Shown here piece after piece: positions 1 to 9,220 of a stretch of DNA of 20,574 nt. How positions within the stretch are numbered: position 1 is the stretch's first letter; the number at the start of each line of letters is the position of its first letter. This DNA comes from Anaerolineaceae bacterium (lineage in GTDB: Bacteria > Chloroflexota > Anaerolineae > Anaerolineales > Anaerolineaceae): positions 129,618 to 150,191 of the forward strand of contig DQHW01000028.1 of assembly GCA_003524305.1 (NCBI GenBank), given 5' to 3'. The notes below the pieces were generated by a model. That model was given only the letters and a program-made list of their open reading frames with translations, did not search any database and was not told the DNA's origin. Made by a program: the position numbers and the translations under genes.

Positions 1-1
1 G

Positions 2-760
2 CAGGATCTTGAAAGAATAACTCGATTGATTAATGATGGTATAAAAAACAAAGAGTTGTTTTCATATGAATATCGGATTTTTAGACCCGATGGTAGTGAG
101 CGAGATATTTGGACTGAAGTTGGTGAATATTCGACCAATGATGCAGGTGAGGTCATCAGTTTATCTGGTATTACTCAAGATATTACTGAAATGAAGGCGA
201 CCGAAAGAGAGCTGCGAAAAAGCGAAAATCTTCTTCAAAGAATTTATGATTTACTGCCTGTTGGTTTATGGATCACAGATGAAAAAGGCAAATTGATCCG
301 ATCTAATAAAATGGTAAAAGAAATTTGGGGCAAAGATATTTTGGTGGGTATTGAAGATTTTGATGTCTTTCACGGACGCCGGCTGCCTTCTCGAGAAGAA
401 ATCCAACCTGATGATTGGGCTTCAGTTCATACCATTCGCGAGGGCATAACCGTTCGGGATGAAATGGTCGAAATTGATGCCTACGATGGGAACACCAAGA
501 CCATACTCAACTATTCCACCCCAATTTTTGATGACTCCGGACAGATGGAAGGCGCCATCGTCCTCAATTTGGATGTATCAGAACTCAGGAAAGCCGAAGA
601 GCTGCTTTCTACTCAATTGGATGAACTTCGCAGATGGAACCTGGCAACTTTAGGCCGGGAAAATCGAATTCGCGAATTGAAGATGGAGATTAACAAACTC
701 CTCGTTGAAACAGGCAGGGACCCCATTTATCAAAGTGTCATGGATGATGAAAATGAATAA
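2..760 (+). CDS. PAS-domain sensory protein, 3' part (5' end outside window)
   Basis: The frame is open from the first complete codon at base 2, so only the last 252 residues are present and no start is called. Residues about 1-62 are the end of one PAS domain with its PAC segment (RIFRPDGSERDIW, then GITQDITEMK). A second PAS domain spans about 72-200 (RIYDLLPVGLWITDEKGKL through SELRKAEELL). The last 45 residues are a charged helix, with no kinase, GGDEF or receiver domain after it. Such PAS proteins act as sensors or as partners of a separate kinase; the ligand is unknown. The next gene, a histidine kinase, starts inside its 3' end, so the two are probably co-transcribed and translationally coupled. 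The missing 5' part could hold more PAS or GAF domains or a receiver. Confidence 0.85.
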   Translation, partial: QDLERITRLINDGIKNKELFSYEYRIFRPDGSERDIWTEVGEYSTNDAGEVISLSGITQDITEMKATERELRKSENLLQRIYDLLPVGLWITDEKGKLIRSNKMVKEIWGKDILVGIEDFDVFHGRRLPSREEIQPDDWASVHTIREGITVRDEMVEIDAYDGNTKTILNYSTPIFDDSGQMEGAIVLNLDVSELRKAEELLSTQLDELRRWNLATLGRENRIRELKMEINKLLVETGRDPIYQSVMDDENE

Positions 761-3461
761 TTCATCCATATTAGCGTTGGTACAAAATGCTGCTTTATTA
801 TTGGCAATGGCTGTGATATTTGATACCACTGTCCAAATTTGGAAAATCAAAGGGAAAAAATTTCGACAAGTTCTGTTAGGTTTTTTGTTGGGGGGTATTG
901 GTGTTGTATTAATGAACACGCCATGGATATATGGCGAAGGGCTGATTTTTGATACCCGATCCATTTTATTGGGTCTTGCTGGTGTGTTCTTTGGCTCAAT
1001 TCCTACTTTAATCGCAATGATGGTTACGGCTGTCTATCGTTTTGCTCAAGGGGGGGCATATCTTACAGGGATTTCAGTAATTATTGCCACCAGCCTTCTT
1101 GGCATAGGCTGGAGAAAATTACAAAAACTTGATTTATTAAATCTAAAGTGGTGGCAATTGTATCTTTATGGTGTTTTCATCCATATTGTGATGTTGCTGT
1201 TAATGTTTACACAACCGATAAATGTTGCACTTCCACTTTTATCCAAGATCAGTCTGCCAGTCATTATTATTTATCCTGGTGCAACTTTATTGTTGGGCTT
1301 GCTTATGCAAAATCGGATGCGCCGTGAATTTGGGATGCTGGAAATTCAAAAAAGTCGCAGCCGTTTTAAGAGCATGGTGGATATTTTACAATATCCGACA
1401 GAAAATTATCATTCCTTCATACTTTTTGCGTTGGAAGAAGCGGTGAAACTCATGGAAAGTGAACTGGGTTTCATTTTCTATTATTCTGAGGAGACCAATC
1501 GTTTTACCTTTAACTCATGGTCAAAAAATGCGTTGGATATTAATAATATTCCAGCGCCACAGACAATTTTCGAACTGGAAAAAGCCGGTATATGGGGAGA
1601 GCCGGTAAGGAAAAGGAAACCAATTGTAATAAATGATTTTAAAAAGGATCATCTCCTTAAGAAAGGTTTTCCGAACGGCCACCCAAACGTTTTTCGATTA
1701 TTAGAAATCCCGGTTTTTATAGACAATAAAATTGTTGCTGTTGTTGGCGTGGCGAACAAGGCCATTGATTATGACGATGTAGATGTTGATCAAATTACCT
1801 TGTTGATGGAAATGGTTTGGAAGGCAATCGATAGAAAACAAGTCATTGAAAACTTGCGGGTCAGCGAAGAAAATTATCGTCAATTATTTAATCAGGCGGT
1901 GGATGGAATTTTCATCGCTAATCCTGATGGCTCCAATGTGGATGTAAACGAGAGTGGATGTTCGATGCTTGGATACACTCTTGAAGAGATGCAGAAAAAT
2001 TTTAAAGTTATATTGGCAGACAATGATCCTTCAGTAGATGTTGAGAAGCTCACAAAAGAAATATTTTCCGGCCAAAGAATCATAAGTGAGAGAAGTATTA
2101 GAACAAAATCTGGAAACCTGATCGATGTTGAAATAACGACACAAATGTTGTCTGATGGGCGGATTCAGAAAGTCGTCAGAAATATTACCGAACGAAAAAA
2201 AGCTGACCTCACTGTCATGCAAACCCAGCTAGAATTGAAGGCGTTGTTAAATACATCAGATAATTCACGCAAGGCATTATTAAGCGTGATTGAAGATCAG
2301 AAAGAAATTGAAGAAGCACTCAGAAAGAGTGAGAAAAGCTATAGAAGCTTGTTTGAGAATATTACGCAGGGGTTTGCTTTACATAAAATGATACTTGATA
2401 ATTCTGGAAACCCCGTGAATTATCAGTTTCTGGCAGTTAATCCAGCTTATGAAAAAATGACGGGGTTGTCAGCTCAGAAAATTATTGGACAAACAGTTTT
2501 AACTGCACTTCCTGATCTTGAAACAAAATGGATCGAAATTTTTGGAGAAGTTGCCAAAACCGGGGTTCCCAAGCATTTTGAAGATTACACGGCTACAATA
2601 GGCAAATATTATGATGTCACGGCATTTTGTCCTGAATTAGGATTTTTTGCTGTTGTGATTTCAGATATCACAGAACGCAAAAAATATGAGTTGGAGATTC
2701 AAAACTTCAACCTTGTTTTGGAAAACAGGGTGAAAGACAGGACAGCCGAATTGGAAAACGCAAACCACGAATTGGAGTCGTTTTCATATTCCATTTCTCA
2801 CGACTTGCGTGCCCCATTGCGTTCCATCCATGGTTTTGCTCAAATCATCATGGAGGAGTATTCAGAAAACCTCGAGCCTGAAGTTACCCGTTATTTTGAC
2901 CTGATCCGCAAAAATGCAACAATGATGGGCAATTTGGTGGATGATCTTTTAAATTTCTCGCGGCTTGGCAGACAGGCACTTAATAAAATTAAAGTGGATT
3001 CAAACTCAATTGTTCAAGAGGCCTTAGGATCTTTACAGTCAGAAATTGACACTCGTAAAATTAAAATTACCTTGACGGGGCTTCCAGTATGCGAAGCAGA
3101 TCCAACTTTGCTCAGACAAATATTTGTTAATTTGATCTCCAATTCAATAAAATTCTCTCGTAAGCAATTAGAGCCCTCAATTGAGATTGGTTATAAGTAT
3201 CAAGTGATTGAAGATGGCTTGTCACATGCCTATTTTTTTGTAAAAGATAATGGTGTTGGTTTTGATATGAAGTTCTATGATAAACTATTTGGTGTATTTC
3301 AACGTTTGCATAGAGCCGAAGATTACGAAGGAACGGGGGTGGGTTTGGCTATCGTTGAACGTATTGTAAAAAAACACGACGGCAATATCTGGGCTGAATC
3401 AGTGGTTGGGGAAGGAACAACTTTTTACTTTACTTTGGGAGACCCGGACAATGGAAAATGA
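744..3461 (+). CDS. Membrane hybrid-sensor histidine kinase: LytS-like 5TM, GAF, PAS, PAS, HisKA, HATPase
   Basis: 905 residues from ATG 744; ATGs at 747 and 753 are equally possible, as only a weak AAAGTG lies upstream. Residues about 8-190 hold several membrane helices resembling the 5TM-5TMR_LYT sensor of LytS kinases (IFDTRSILLGLAGVFFG, then YRFAQGGAYLTG). A GAF domain covers about 220-365. PAS domains lie at about 375-486 and 532-646, each ending in an ITERKK-type PAC motif. A coiled linker follows at 650-678. The HisKA phosphorylation site is H686 in SHDLRAPLR. The ATPase has its N box near N796-N800 (NLISNSIKFS), G1 at DNGVGFD (835-841), an F box at FGVF and G2 at GTGVGLAIV (863-871). 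All catalytic motifs are intact. No receiver is fused; the next gene supplies one. The protein should sit in the cytoplasmic membrane with its catalytic part in the cytoplasm. The signal is unknown. Confidence 0.93.
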   Translation: MMKMNNSSILALVQNAALLLAMAVIFDTTVQIWKIKGKKFRQVLLGFLLGGIGVVLMNTPWIYGEGLIFDTRSILLGLAGVFFGSIPTLIAMMVTAVYRFAQGGAYLTGISVIIATSLLGIGWRKLQKLDLLNLKWWQLYLYGVFIHIVMLLLMFTQPINVALPLLSKISLPVIIIYPGATLLLGLLMQNRMRREFGMLEIQKSRSRFKSMVDILQYPTENYHSFILFALEEAVKLMESELGFIFYYSEETNRFTFNSWSKNALDINNIPAPQTIFELEKAGIWGEPVRKRKPIVINDFKKDHLLKKGFPNGHPNVFRLLEIPVFIDNKIVAVVGVANKAIDYDDVDVDQITLLMEMVWKAIDRKQVIENLRVSEENYRQLFNQAVDGIFIANPDGSNVDVNESGCSMLGYTLEEMQKNFKVILADNDPSVDVEKLTKEIFSGQRIISERSIRTKSGNLIDVEITTQMLSDGRIQKVVRNITERKKADLTVMQTQLELKALLNTSDNSRKALLSVIEDQKEIEEALRKSEKSYRSLFENITQGFALHKMILDNSGNPVNYQFLAVNPAYEKMTGLSAQKIIGQTVLTALPDLETKWIEIFGEVAKTGVPKHFEDYTATIGKYYDVTAFCPELGFFAVVISDITERKKYELEIQNFNLVLENRVKDRTAELENANHELESFSYSISHDLRAPLRSIHGFAQIIMEEYSENLEPEVTRYFDLIRKNATMMGNLVDDLLNFSRLGRQALNKIKVDSNSIVQEALGSLQSEIDTRKIKITLTGLPVCEADPTLLRQIFVNLISNSIKFSRKQLEPSIEIGYKYQVIEDGLSHAYFFVKDNGVGFDMKFYDKLFGVFQRLHRAEDYEGTGVGLAIVERIVKKHDGNIWAESVVGEGTTFYFTLGDPDNGK

Positions 3462-3894
3462 GAAAGTAGAAATATTACTCGTCGAAGACAACCCCAATGA
3501 TGTAGAATTAACCCTGCATGCGCTGAAAAAGAGCCGTTTAACCAATAATATCCACGTTGTCCGTGATGGTGAAGAGGCTTTGGAGTTCTTTTTTGGCAAT
3601 TCTGAAAATGATGCAAGTAAAAAAATCCCGGGGCCCAAGGTAATATTACTGGATTTGAAGCTGCCAAAAATTGACGGCATGGAAGTGCTGCGTCAGCTTA
3701 AGAGCCATCCTGCAACCCGCTCAATTCCTGTAGTAGTCTTAACTTCTTCCAATGAAGAGCGGGATATCGTTGAGACATATTCTTTGGGCGTGAATAGTTA
3801 TATTGTCAAACCGGTGGATTTTGTAAAGTTTGTGCAGGCGATGCATACCCTGGGTATGTACTGGTTGATGTTGAATCGTCCTCCGCAAGATTAA
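3451..3894 (+). CDS. Stand-alone response regulator receiver protein (Rcp1-like)
   Basis: 147 residues. The start is ATG 3451, preceded by GGGAG at 3437-3441 with a 9-base spacer; it overlaps the kinase gene by 11 bases. It is one receiver domain with no output domain. Acidic pair E12-D13 (VEDNPNDVEL), phosphoacceptor D68 (VILLDLKLPK), T98 (VVVLTSS) and K120-P121 (YIVKPVDF) are all present. The N-P-x-D after the acidic pair and the longer loop before D68 match the Rcp1 subgroup of phytochrome-type receivers, which often pair with kinases ending in HisKA-HATPase. It is the likely phosphotransfer target of the kinase encoded just upstream. Because there is no DNA-binding domain, the output must go through a partner protein that is not in this window. 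Confidence 0.93.
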   Translation: MENEKVEILLVEDNPNDVELTLHALKKSRLTNNIHVVRDGEEALEFFFGNSENDASKKIPGPKVILLDLKLPKIDGMEVLRQLKSHPATRSIPVVVLTSSNEERDIVETYSLGVNSYIVKPVDFVKFVQAMHTLGMYWLMLNRPPQD

Positions 3895-3908
3895 CGACTA
3901 ATTAAAAC

Positions 3909-3954
3909 AAAAACACCTTGACAAGGTTTCGCTCTCCCTTGTCAAGGTGTTTTT
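3909..3954. terminator. Bidirectional intrinsic terminator between receiver gene and nuoN
   Basis: A perfect 18-bp inverted repeat (3909-3926 with 3937-3954) encloses a 10-base loop. The plus strand ends in a T run at 3950-3954. The minus strand also ends in T's, because the repeat begins with A's at 3909-3913 preceded by the A-rich stretch 3904-3907. It starts 15 bases after the receiver stop and ends 26 bases beyond the nuoN stop, so it can stop both converging operons. Confidence 0.9.
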
Positions 3955-3979
3955 CATTAAATGTTTTTGATAATTTCGA

Positions 3980-5425
3980 TTACGACCCCGTCAACAGCGC
4001 TTTTACCGCCAGGTCAAACAAACTGCCGGGGATGAAACTGAGCACCACAATTGCCAGGGCGCTGAAGATGGCCACTGCGGCGGTCCAGAAGTTCCAGTGG
4101 AATTCGGAGCTGCCTTCGTTGAAGTATATTTTGACCACCACGCGCAGGTAGTAAAAAGCTGAAACCAATGAAGTGAGCAGTCCAATCACGGCCAGGCTGA
4201 TGAATCCGCCTTCGATGGCAGTGCGGAAGAGGTAGAACTTACCCCAAAAGCCCAGGGTAAGGGGAATACCCGTAAATGAAAGCATGAAGACGGTCATGGC
4301 AGCAGCCATGAGCGGAGAGCGTTTGCCAAGACCGGCCAGGTCGTTAATCTCGGTTCCTAAATTATCTTCTTTTTCCATGCCGATGACGATTGCCCACGCT
4401 CCAAGCGACCCCAATGCGTAAACCATCAGGTAGAACAGGGCTGAAGCAATCGAATTGGCGCGGATGGCGGCATCACCAAAGGGCACAAATGCCATCAGGA
4501 TATAACCGGCATGGGCGATGCTTGAATAAGCCAGCATGCGTTTCAGGTTGGTCTGGGCAATCGCCACCACATTCCCCACCAACATGGTGAGGGCTGCCAA
4601 TCCCCAGAAGATGGGGGTGTATTGTTCGGCCAACGAGGGAAAGATCAGTGAAAATACACGAATCAGAGCCGCAAAACCGGCTGCTTTGGCGCCTACAGAC
4701 ATGAAAGCCGAAACCGGTGCGGGTGCACCGTGATAGACATCAGGCGTCCAACTGTGAAAGGGCACCACGGCCACTTTGAAGCCGAAACCAGCCAAAAGTA
4801 ACCCGCTGCCGATCAGCAGAAAGGTGTTATTGGCCGTTCCTGATTCCACTGCGCCGACTATACCGTTTAAGTTGGTGGTGGCAGCCGCTCCGAATAAAAA
4901 GGCGGCGCCAAACAGAAAGAAGGCAGATGCGAAGGTGCCGAGTAAAAAGTATTTCAAGGCAGATTCTTCAGAATGCGCCTTGGGAGAGGCAAAGCCGGAA
5001 AGGATATAAAGTGGGATTGAAAGAAGCTCAAGCGACAGGAAGATAATGACCAGGTCACCTGCAGAGGCCATGAGCATCATGCCGCTGACACTGAAGAGCA
5101 GCAGGGTGTAATATTCGCCGCGCTGGATGCCCATGCGCTTGAGGTAATCGTAAGCCAGACCGACGGCAAAAATGCCGGTCACTGCGAACAGCGGCACTAA
5201 AAAGCGGCTGAAACCATCCACCAGGATGAAGCCGCCAAATCCACTGTCAACATTGCCGGTGTAAAGGATGGAAGCAGCAATGGAGGCAATCAACCCTAAA
5301 ACTGCGAGCACAGGGGTGACGACAGGGGTGTGTTTTGACAACCACAGGTCTGCAAGCAGCAGAACCAGCGCCCAGACAATCAGGATTGCAGCCGGAAGAA
5401 TGGAGTAGAAATCGTTCAAAGTCAT
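3980..5425 (-). CDS. nuoN: NADH-quinone oxidoreductase subunit N
   Basis: 481 residues. It is an antiporter-like membrane subunit of complex I, which couples quinone reduction to proton translocation. It is hydrophobic throughout, with about 14 predicted helices. Family marks are LSLELLSIPLYILSGF (the TM5 glutamate), FKVAVVPFHSWTPDVYHG (the TM7 lysine, then PFHSW) and APVSAFMSVGAKAAG. Length matches the family (about 480). ATG 5425 is preceded by AAGGTG with a short spacer, in the 14-base gap after nuoM. It is the last gene of the operon; the hairpin at 3909-3954 follows. Confidence 0.97.
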   Translation of the reverse strand: MTLNDFYSILPAAILIVWALVLLLADLWLSKHTPVVTPVLAVLGLIASIAASILYTGNVDSGFGGFILVDGFSRFLVPLFAVTGIFAVGLAYDYLKRMGIQRGEYYTLLLFSVSGMMLMASAGDLVIIFLSLELLSIPLYILSGFASPKAHSEESALKYFLLGTFASAFFLFGAAFLFGAAATTNLNGIVGAVESGTANNTFLLIGSGLLLAGFGFKVAVVPFHSWTPDVYHGAPAPVSAFMSVGAKAAGFAALIRVFSLIFPSLAEQYTPIFWGLAALTMLVGNVVAIAQTNLKRMLAYSSIAHAGYILMAFVPFGDAAIRANSIASALFYLMVYALGSLGAWAIVIGMEKEDNLGTEINDLAGLGKRSPLMAAAMTVFMLSFTGIPLTLGFWGKFYLFRTAIEGGFISLAVIGLLTSLVSAFYYLRVVVKIYFNEGSSEFHWNFWTAAVAIFSALAIVVLSFIPGSLFDLAVKALLTGS

Positions 5426-5439
5426 TTATTCACCTTCCG

Positions 5440-6942
5440 TTAATGCGCCAGCAGCGCAGCAGATTGGATGAGCGCGGTTAATTTTTCAACCGCAGGAGCC
5501 ATCAACACGAAAAACGGTTTTGGATACAAGCCAATCCAAAATGCCATCAGCAGGATTGGCGCAAGGACGAGAATTTCACGGGCGGAGACATCTTTGAGCT
5601 TTTGATTCTCTTCGTGTGTGACCGGGCCGAGGAAAAGTTTTTGAAACATGAAGAACAGGTAAACCGCGGCCAGGATGACCCCGAGGGCAGCCACACCGGC
5701 GAACCATGGAGAGCCGATGGCTTCAGAGCTGAATGCGCCCAGCAGGATGCTGAACTCACCCACAAAACCGTTGAGTCCGGGTAAGCCGACTGATGAAAGC
5801 ATTGTGATCAGCGCCAGGCTGCCCATCAGTGGAACCACCTTCCACAGGCCGCCAAAATTCTCAAGCAGGCGGGTGTGACGGCGTTCGTAGAGCATCCCCA
5901 CTACTAAAAACAGGGCACCGGTAGAAAGGCCGTGATTGACCATTTGCAAAATGGCGCCTTGCAGACCAAGGGGATTGAGCGCGAAGATTCCCAGCACCAC
6001 GAATCCGAGGTGGCTGATGGATGAATAAGCCACAAGTTTCTTGACGTCTTTTTGGCGATATGCCACCAGCGCACCGTAGATGATACCTACGACAGCCAGG
6101 CCTGCCATCCAGGGGGCCAACTTGACCGATGCATCAGGGAAAAGCGGCAGATTGAAACGCAAGAAGCCGTAAGCGCCCATTTTCAGCAGCACACCGGCCA
6201 GAATCACAGAGCCGGCGGTGGGCGCTTCGGTGTGCGCATCGGGCAGCCACGAATGCAGCGGGAACATCGGCACTTTGATGGCAAAAGCCAGTCCAAAAGC
6301 ACCGAAGAGCCATAATTGAGCCGAGGCGGGGATCATTCCGCTGCCGACCAATTGGCTCAAATCGAAGCTTCCGTACTGCAGACCAATCCACAAAATGCCG
6401 GCCAACATCAACACAGAACCGGCCATGGTGTAAATGAAGAATTTGACGGCTGCGTAAACGCGGCGCTCGCCGCCCCACAAGCCGATCAAGAAATACATCG
6501 GGATGAGCGTGAATTCCCAGAAGATGTAGAAGAGCACAATATCCAGAGAAAGGAAAACACCCAGCATGCCGACTTCAAGCAGCAAGAAGAAGGTCATAAA
6601 GCCTTTGACCTTCTCTTCCACGGCCTTCCAGGTGGAGAGGATGGCTAGCGGGGTGAGGAAGGTGGTCAAAAGCACCATCAAAATACTGATACCGTCCACA
6701 CCTATGTGAAAACCAATCGGATTGCCACCCAGGTTAAACCAGGCTTGATTGATCTCAAACTGCAAATCAGGATTGGCGGAGTTGAACTGGCTGAGCATCC
6801 AGAGGGATAAGCCAAAGGTAATCAGTGAAGTAAGCAGGGCCGTCCAGCGGATGGCGTTGTTCCATTTTGCTTTGAGCAGCAGAATCACCACAACACCCGC
6901 AATGGGGAAAGCCGTGGTCAAGAGGAGAGGATTTAGACTCAT
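5440..6942 (-). CDS. nuoM: NADH-quinone oxidoreductase subunit M
   Basis: 500 residues, an antiporter-like proton-pumping membrane subunit of complex I. The conserved TM5 glutamate is E143 (YIFWEFTLIPMYFLIGLWGG) and the TM7 lysine is K223 (AIKVPMFPLHSWLPDAHTEAP); both are needed for proton transfer in the family. Helix 8 shows the usual GSVILAGVLLKMGAYGF. Length is typical. It starts 16 bases after the nuoL stop, with a GGACGG-type purine stretch upstream of ATG 6942, and is followed 14 bases later by nuoN. Confidence 0.97.
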   Translation of the reverse strand: MSLNPLLLTTAFPIAGVVVILLLKAKWNNAIRWTALLTSLITFGLSLWMLSQFNSANPDLQFEINQAWFNLGGNPIGFHIGVDGISILMVLLTTFLTPLAILSTWKAVEEKVKGFMTFFLLLEVGMLGVFLSLDIVLFYIFWEFTLIPMYFLIGLWGGERRVYAAVKFFIYTMAGSVLMLAGILWIGLQYGSFDLSQLVGSGMIPASAQLWLFGAFGLAFAIKVPMFPLHSWLPDAHTEAPTAGSVILAGVLLKMGAYGFLRFNLPLFPDASVKLAPWMAGLAVVGIIYGALVAYRQKDVKKLVAYSSISHLGFVVLGIFALNPLGLQGAILQMVNHGLSTGALFLVVGMLYERRHTRLLENFGGLWKVVPLMGSLALITMLSSVGLPGLNGFVGEFSILLGAFSSEAIGSPWFAGVAALGVILAAVYLFFMFQKLFLGPVTHEENQKLKDVSAREILVLAPILLMAFWIGLYPKPFFVLMAPAVEKLTALIQSAALLAH

Positions 6943-6958
6943 GTTTATCGTCCGTCCT

Positions 6959-8917
6959 TTAGTGCAAGAATAACCAGGTCAAGATGGCAGTCAAACCGAG
7001 CAGCATTAACAGACCATAAGAGCGAATGTAGCCGTTTTCCAATTTACGCAGACCTTCAGCCATTGCCCGGGTGCCGGCAGCCAATCCGCCGCCAATGCGG
7101 TCAATCACACCCAGATCCACTGGTTCAGCCATGAATTGGGCAAAAGCTTTATAGGGGTTAAGAATTACAGCAGTGTAGAGTTCATCCACCCACCACTTGT
7201 TTTCCATACCGGCGAAGAGGGGGCCGAGTGCTTTCTTGAGGGGATCCGCAAATGTCTTTTCATTTTTGCGCGAGTAGATCAACCAGCCAAGGCCGAGACC
7301 AACCACGGCCAAAACAAGCGAAATGCCTGCCACCAGCCAGACAAAATGAGCCGGTTCACCTTCGCCGAGGGTATGCCCCAACCATTTTTCAAGTGTGTGC
7401 AGCCCGGGGAAGTTAAGCAGGCCTCCCAAAACGGAGAGTCCGGCCAGAACCATGAGGGGCAGAGTGACCACCAGCTTGCTTTCAGTGGCACCTTTGGCAG
7501 CCTCCGTGCGGGGATCGCCGAAGAAGACCATCACCAACTGCCTGCCCATGTAGAAAGCGGTCATAAAAGCAGCCAGGGCCAGAACAATGAAAATGGCTGG
7601 CTGCGATTTCCAGGCTGCAGCCAGAATTTCATCCTTTGAAAAGAAGCCGGCCAGCGGAGCAATGCCAGAAAGCGCCAAGGCGCCGATCAAATAAACCCAG
7701 AAGGTTACCGGCATCTGCTTGCGCAGACCTCCCATCTGGCGCATATCTTGCGGATCCGTGCTGTGATCTCCGTGGTGCATGCCGCGCTCCACCCCCTGGA
7801 TGACCGAACCGGCAGCCAGAAAGAGCAGCCCTTTGAAGAAGGCGTGTGTCACCAGGTGGAACATGCCTGCCACGGTGGCGCCCATGCCCACAGCCGCGAC
7901 CATGAAGCCCAACTGGCTGATGGTGGAATAGGCAAGCACTTTCTTGATATCGTATTGGCCGACAGCAATGGTGGCGGCAAACAGGGCAGTTGCAGCACCC
8001 ACCCACATCACCACAGTTTGGGCGGTGGGCACAAGCACATAAAATGCGGCACTGCGGGTCATCAGGTAGACACCAGCGGTCACCATGGTGGCCGCATGAA
8101 TCAAGGCGGAAACCGGGGTGGGACCGGCCATGGCGTCTGGCAGCCAGACGTAAAGCGGAAGCTGTGCCGATTTACCCGTTACACCCAACAGCATGAAGAG
8201 CGTAACGGCTAACATCACATCCGGCTTGTCGGCAGCCAGGGCAGCAGCCTGGCTGAAAACAGCATCAAATTCGAAGGTGCCGAAGTTGACGAAGATCAGG
8301 AACATGGCCACCAACAGGCCGAAATCACCGATGCGGTTGGCTATGAAGGCTTTCTTGGCGGCTTCAGCGTTGCCGATGCCGTTCTTGCCCTTTTCAAACC
8401 AGAAACCGATTAACAGATAAGAGCATAACCCCACGCCTTCCCAGCCGACAAACATCATCAAGAAATTATCCGCACTGACGAGGATCATCATGGCGGCGAT
8501 GAAGAGGTTGAGATAGACAAAGAAACGGGTGAAGCGTCCTTCATCCTCGTTGTGGCGCACGTCGTTGTGCATGTAGCCGATGGAGTAAATATGGATCAAT
8601 GTACCCACACCTGAAACCACCAGCATCATCACCACGGATAGCGTATCCACGCGGAAAGCCCAACGTACGGTCAGGCTGCCGATGGTGATCCAATCCGCAA
8701 GAGGGATTGTAACGCCCTCGGGATGACCTGCCAGGGCAACAGCTAGAAGCACCGAAACCACGAAAGCCAGACCTGTGGCCAGGCTGGCGACGGTTCCGCT
8801 GAAGCTCTCGCCCAGTTTGCGGCCAAACAGCAGATTAATTCCCAGCCCGATCAGGGGCAGAAAGACCACCCAGGGTACCAGATTGAAAGTCAGACCAGAT
8901 TCCATAGACGGCTCCAT
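6959..8917 (-). CDS. nuoL: NADH-quinone oxidoreductase subunit L
   Basis: 652 residues, the distal antiporter-like subunit of complex I, with the C-terminal lateral helix and a final membrane anchor (last about 60 residues). The TM5 glutamate is E160 (VGWEGVGLCSYLLIGFW) and the TM7 lysine is K249 (GKSAQLPLYVWLPDAM), followed by AGPTPVSALIHAATMV. I chose ATG 8917 because it shares its A with the nuoK stop (TGATG), the usual coupled arrangement. An in-frame TTG lies just upstream at 8920. A second ATG at 8905 has a better-spaced GGAG and would shorten the protein by four residues. Only the extreme N-terminus is uncertain. Confidence 0.96.
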   Translation of the reverse strand: MEPSMESGLTFNLVPWVVFLPLIGLGINLLFGRKLGESFSGTVASLATGLAFVVSVLLAVALAGHPEGVTIPLADWITIGSLTVRWAFRVDTLSVVMMLVVSGVGTLIHIYSIGYMHNDVRHNEDEGRFTRFFVYLNLFIAAMMILVSADNFLMMFVGWEGVGLCSYLLIGFWFEKGKNGIGNAEAAKKAFIANRIGDFGLLVAMFLIFVNFGTFEFDAVFSQAAALAADKPDVMLAVTLFMLLGVTGKSAQLPLYVWLPDAMAGPTPVSALIHAATMVTAGVYLMTRSAAFYVLVPTAQTVVMWVGAATALFAATIAVGQYDIKKVLAYSTISQLGFMVAAVGMGATVAGMFHLVTHAFFKGLLFLAAGSVIQGVERGMHHGDHSTDPQDMRQMGGLRKQMPVTFWVYLIGALALSGIAPLAGFFSKDEILAAAWKSQPAIFIVLALAAFMTAFYMGRQLVMVFFGDPRTEAAKGATESKLVVTLPLMVLAGLSVLGGLLNFPGLHTLEKWLGHTLGEGEPAHFVWLVAGISLVLAVVGLGLGWLIYSRKNEKTFADPLKKALGPLFAGMENKWWVDELYTAVILNPYKAFAQFMAEPVDLGVIDRIGGGLAAGTRAMAEGLRKLENGYIRSYGLLMLLGLTAILTWLFLH

Positions 8918-9219
8918 CAACCTTTCAGGCTGTTCATTTGATCGATATCAATACTGTGCTTGGTGCGGAAGATAGCCACGATCAAGGCAAGACCAACGGC
9001 GACTTCCGCGGCCGCAATGGTCATTACAAAGACCACAAAGGCTTGTCCGTCGATCAATTGGTAATAGTTGGTAAAGGTGATGAAGACCAGGTTCGCGGCG
9101 TTGAACATCAATTCCAGGCACATGAAAATCACGATGGCGTTTTTGCGCAGCAAAAAGCCGATCATGCCGATTACAAACATAATGGCTGCCAAAGAGAGGG
9201 GATAAACGATGGGAATCAT
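8917..9219 (-). CDS. nuoK: NADH-quinone oxidoreductase subunit K
   Basis: 100 residues and three membrane helices, the MrpC-like subunit of complex I. The two buried glutamates essential in E. coli NuoK are at the same positions here, E36 (IFMCLELMFNAANL) and E72 (IAAAEVAVGLALIV). ATG 9219 lies one base past the nuoJ stop, with an AGGCAGG stretch in the end of nuoJ as ribosome binding site. The stop overlaps the nuoL start by one base. Confidence 0.97.
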   Translation of the reverse strand: MIPIVYPLSLAAIMFVIGMIGFLLRKNAIVIFMCLELMFNAANLVFITFTNYYQLIDGQAFVVFVMTIAAAEVAVGLALIVAIFRTKHSIDIDQMNSLKG

Positions 9220-9220
9220 A

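Noticed and set aside
6052..6648. Long plus-strand frames opposite nuoM and other nuo genes
   Set aside because: They are antisense shadows of conserved membrane-protein genes, with no domain and no ribosome site.
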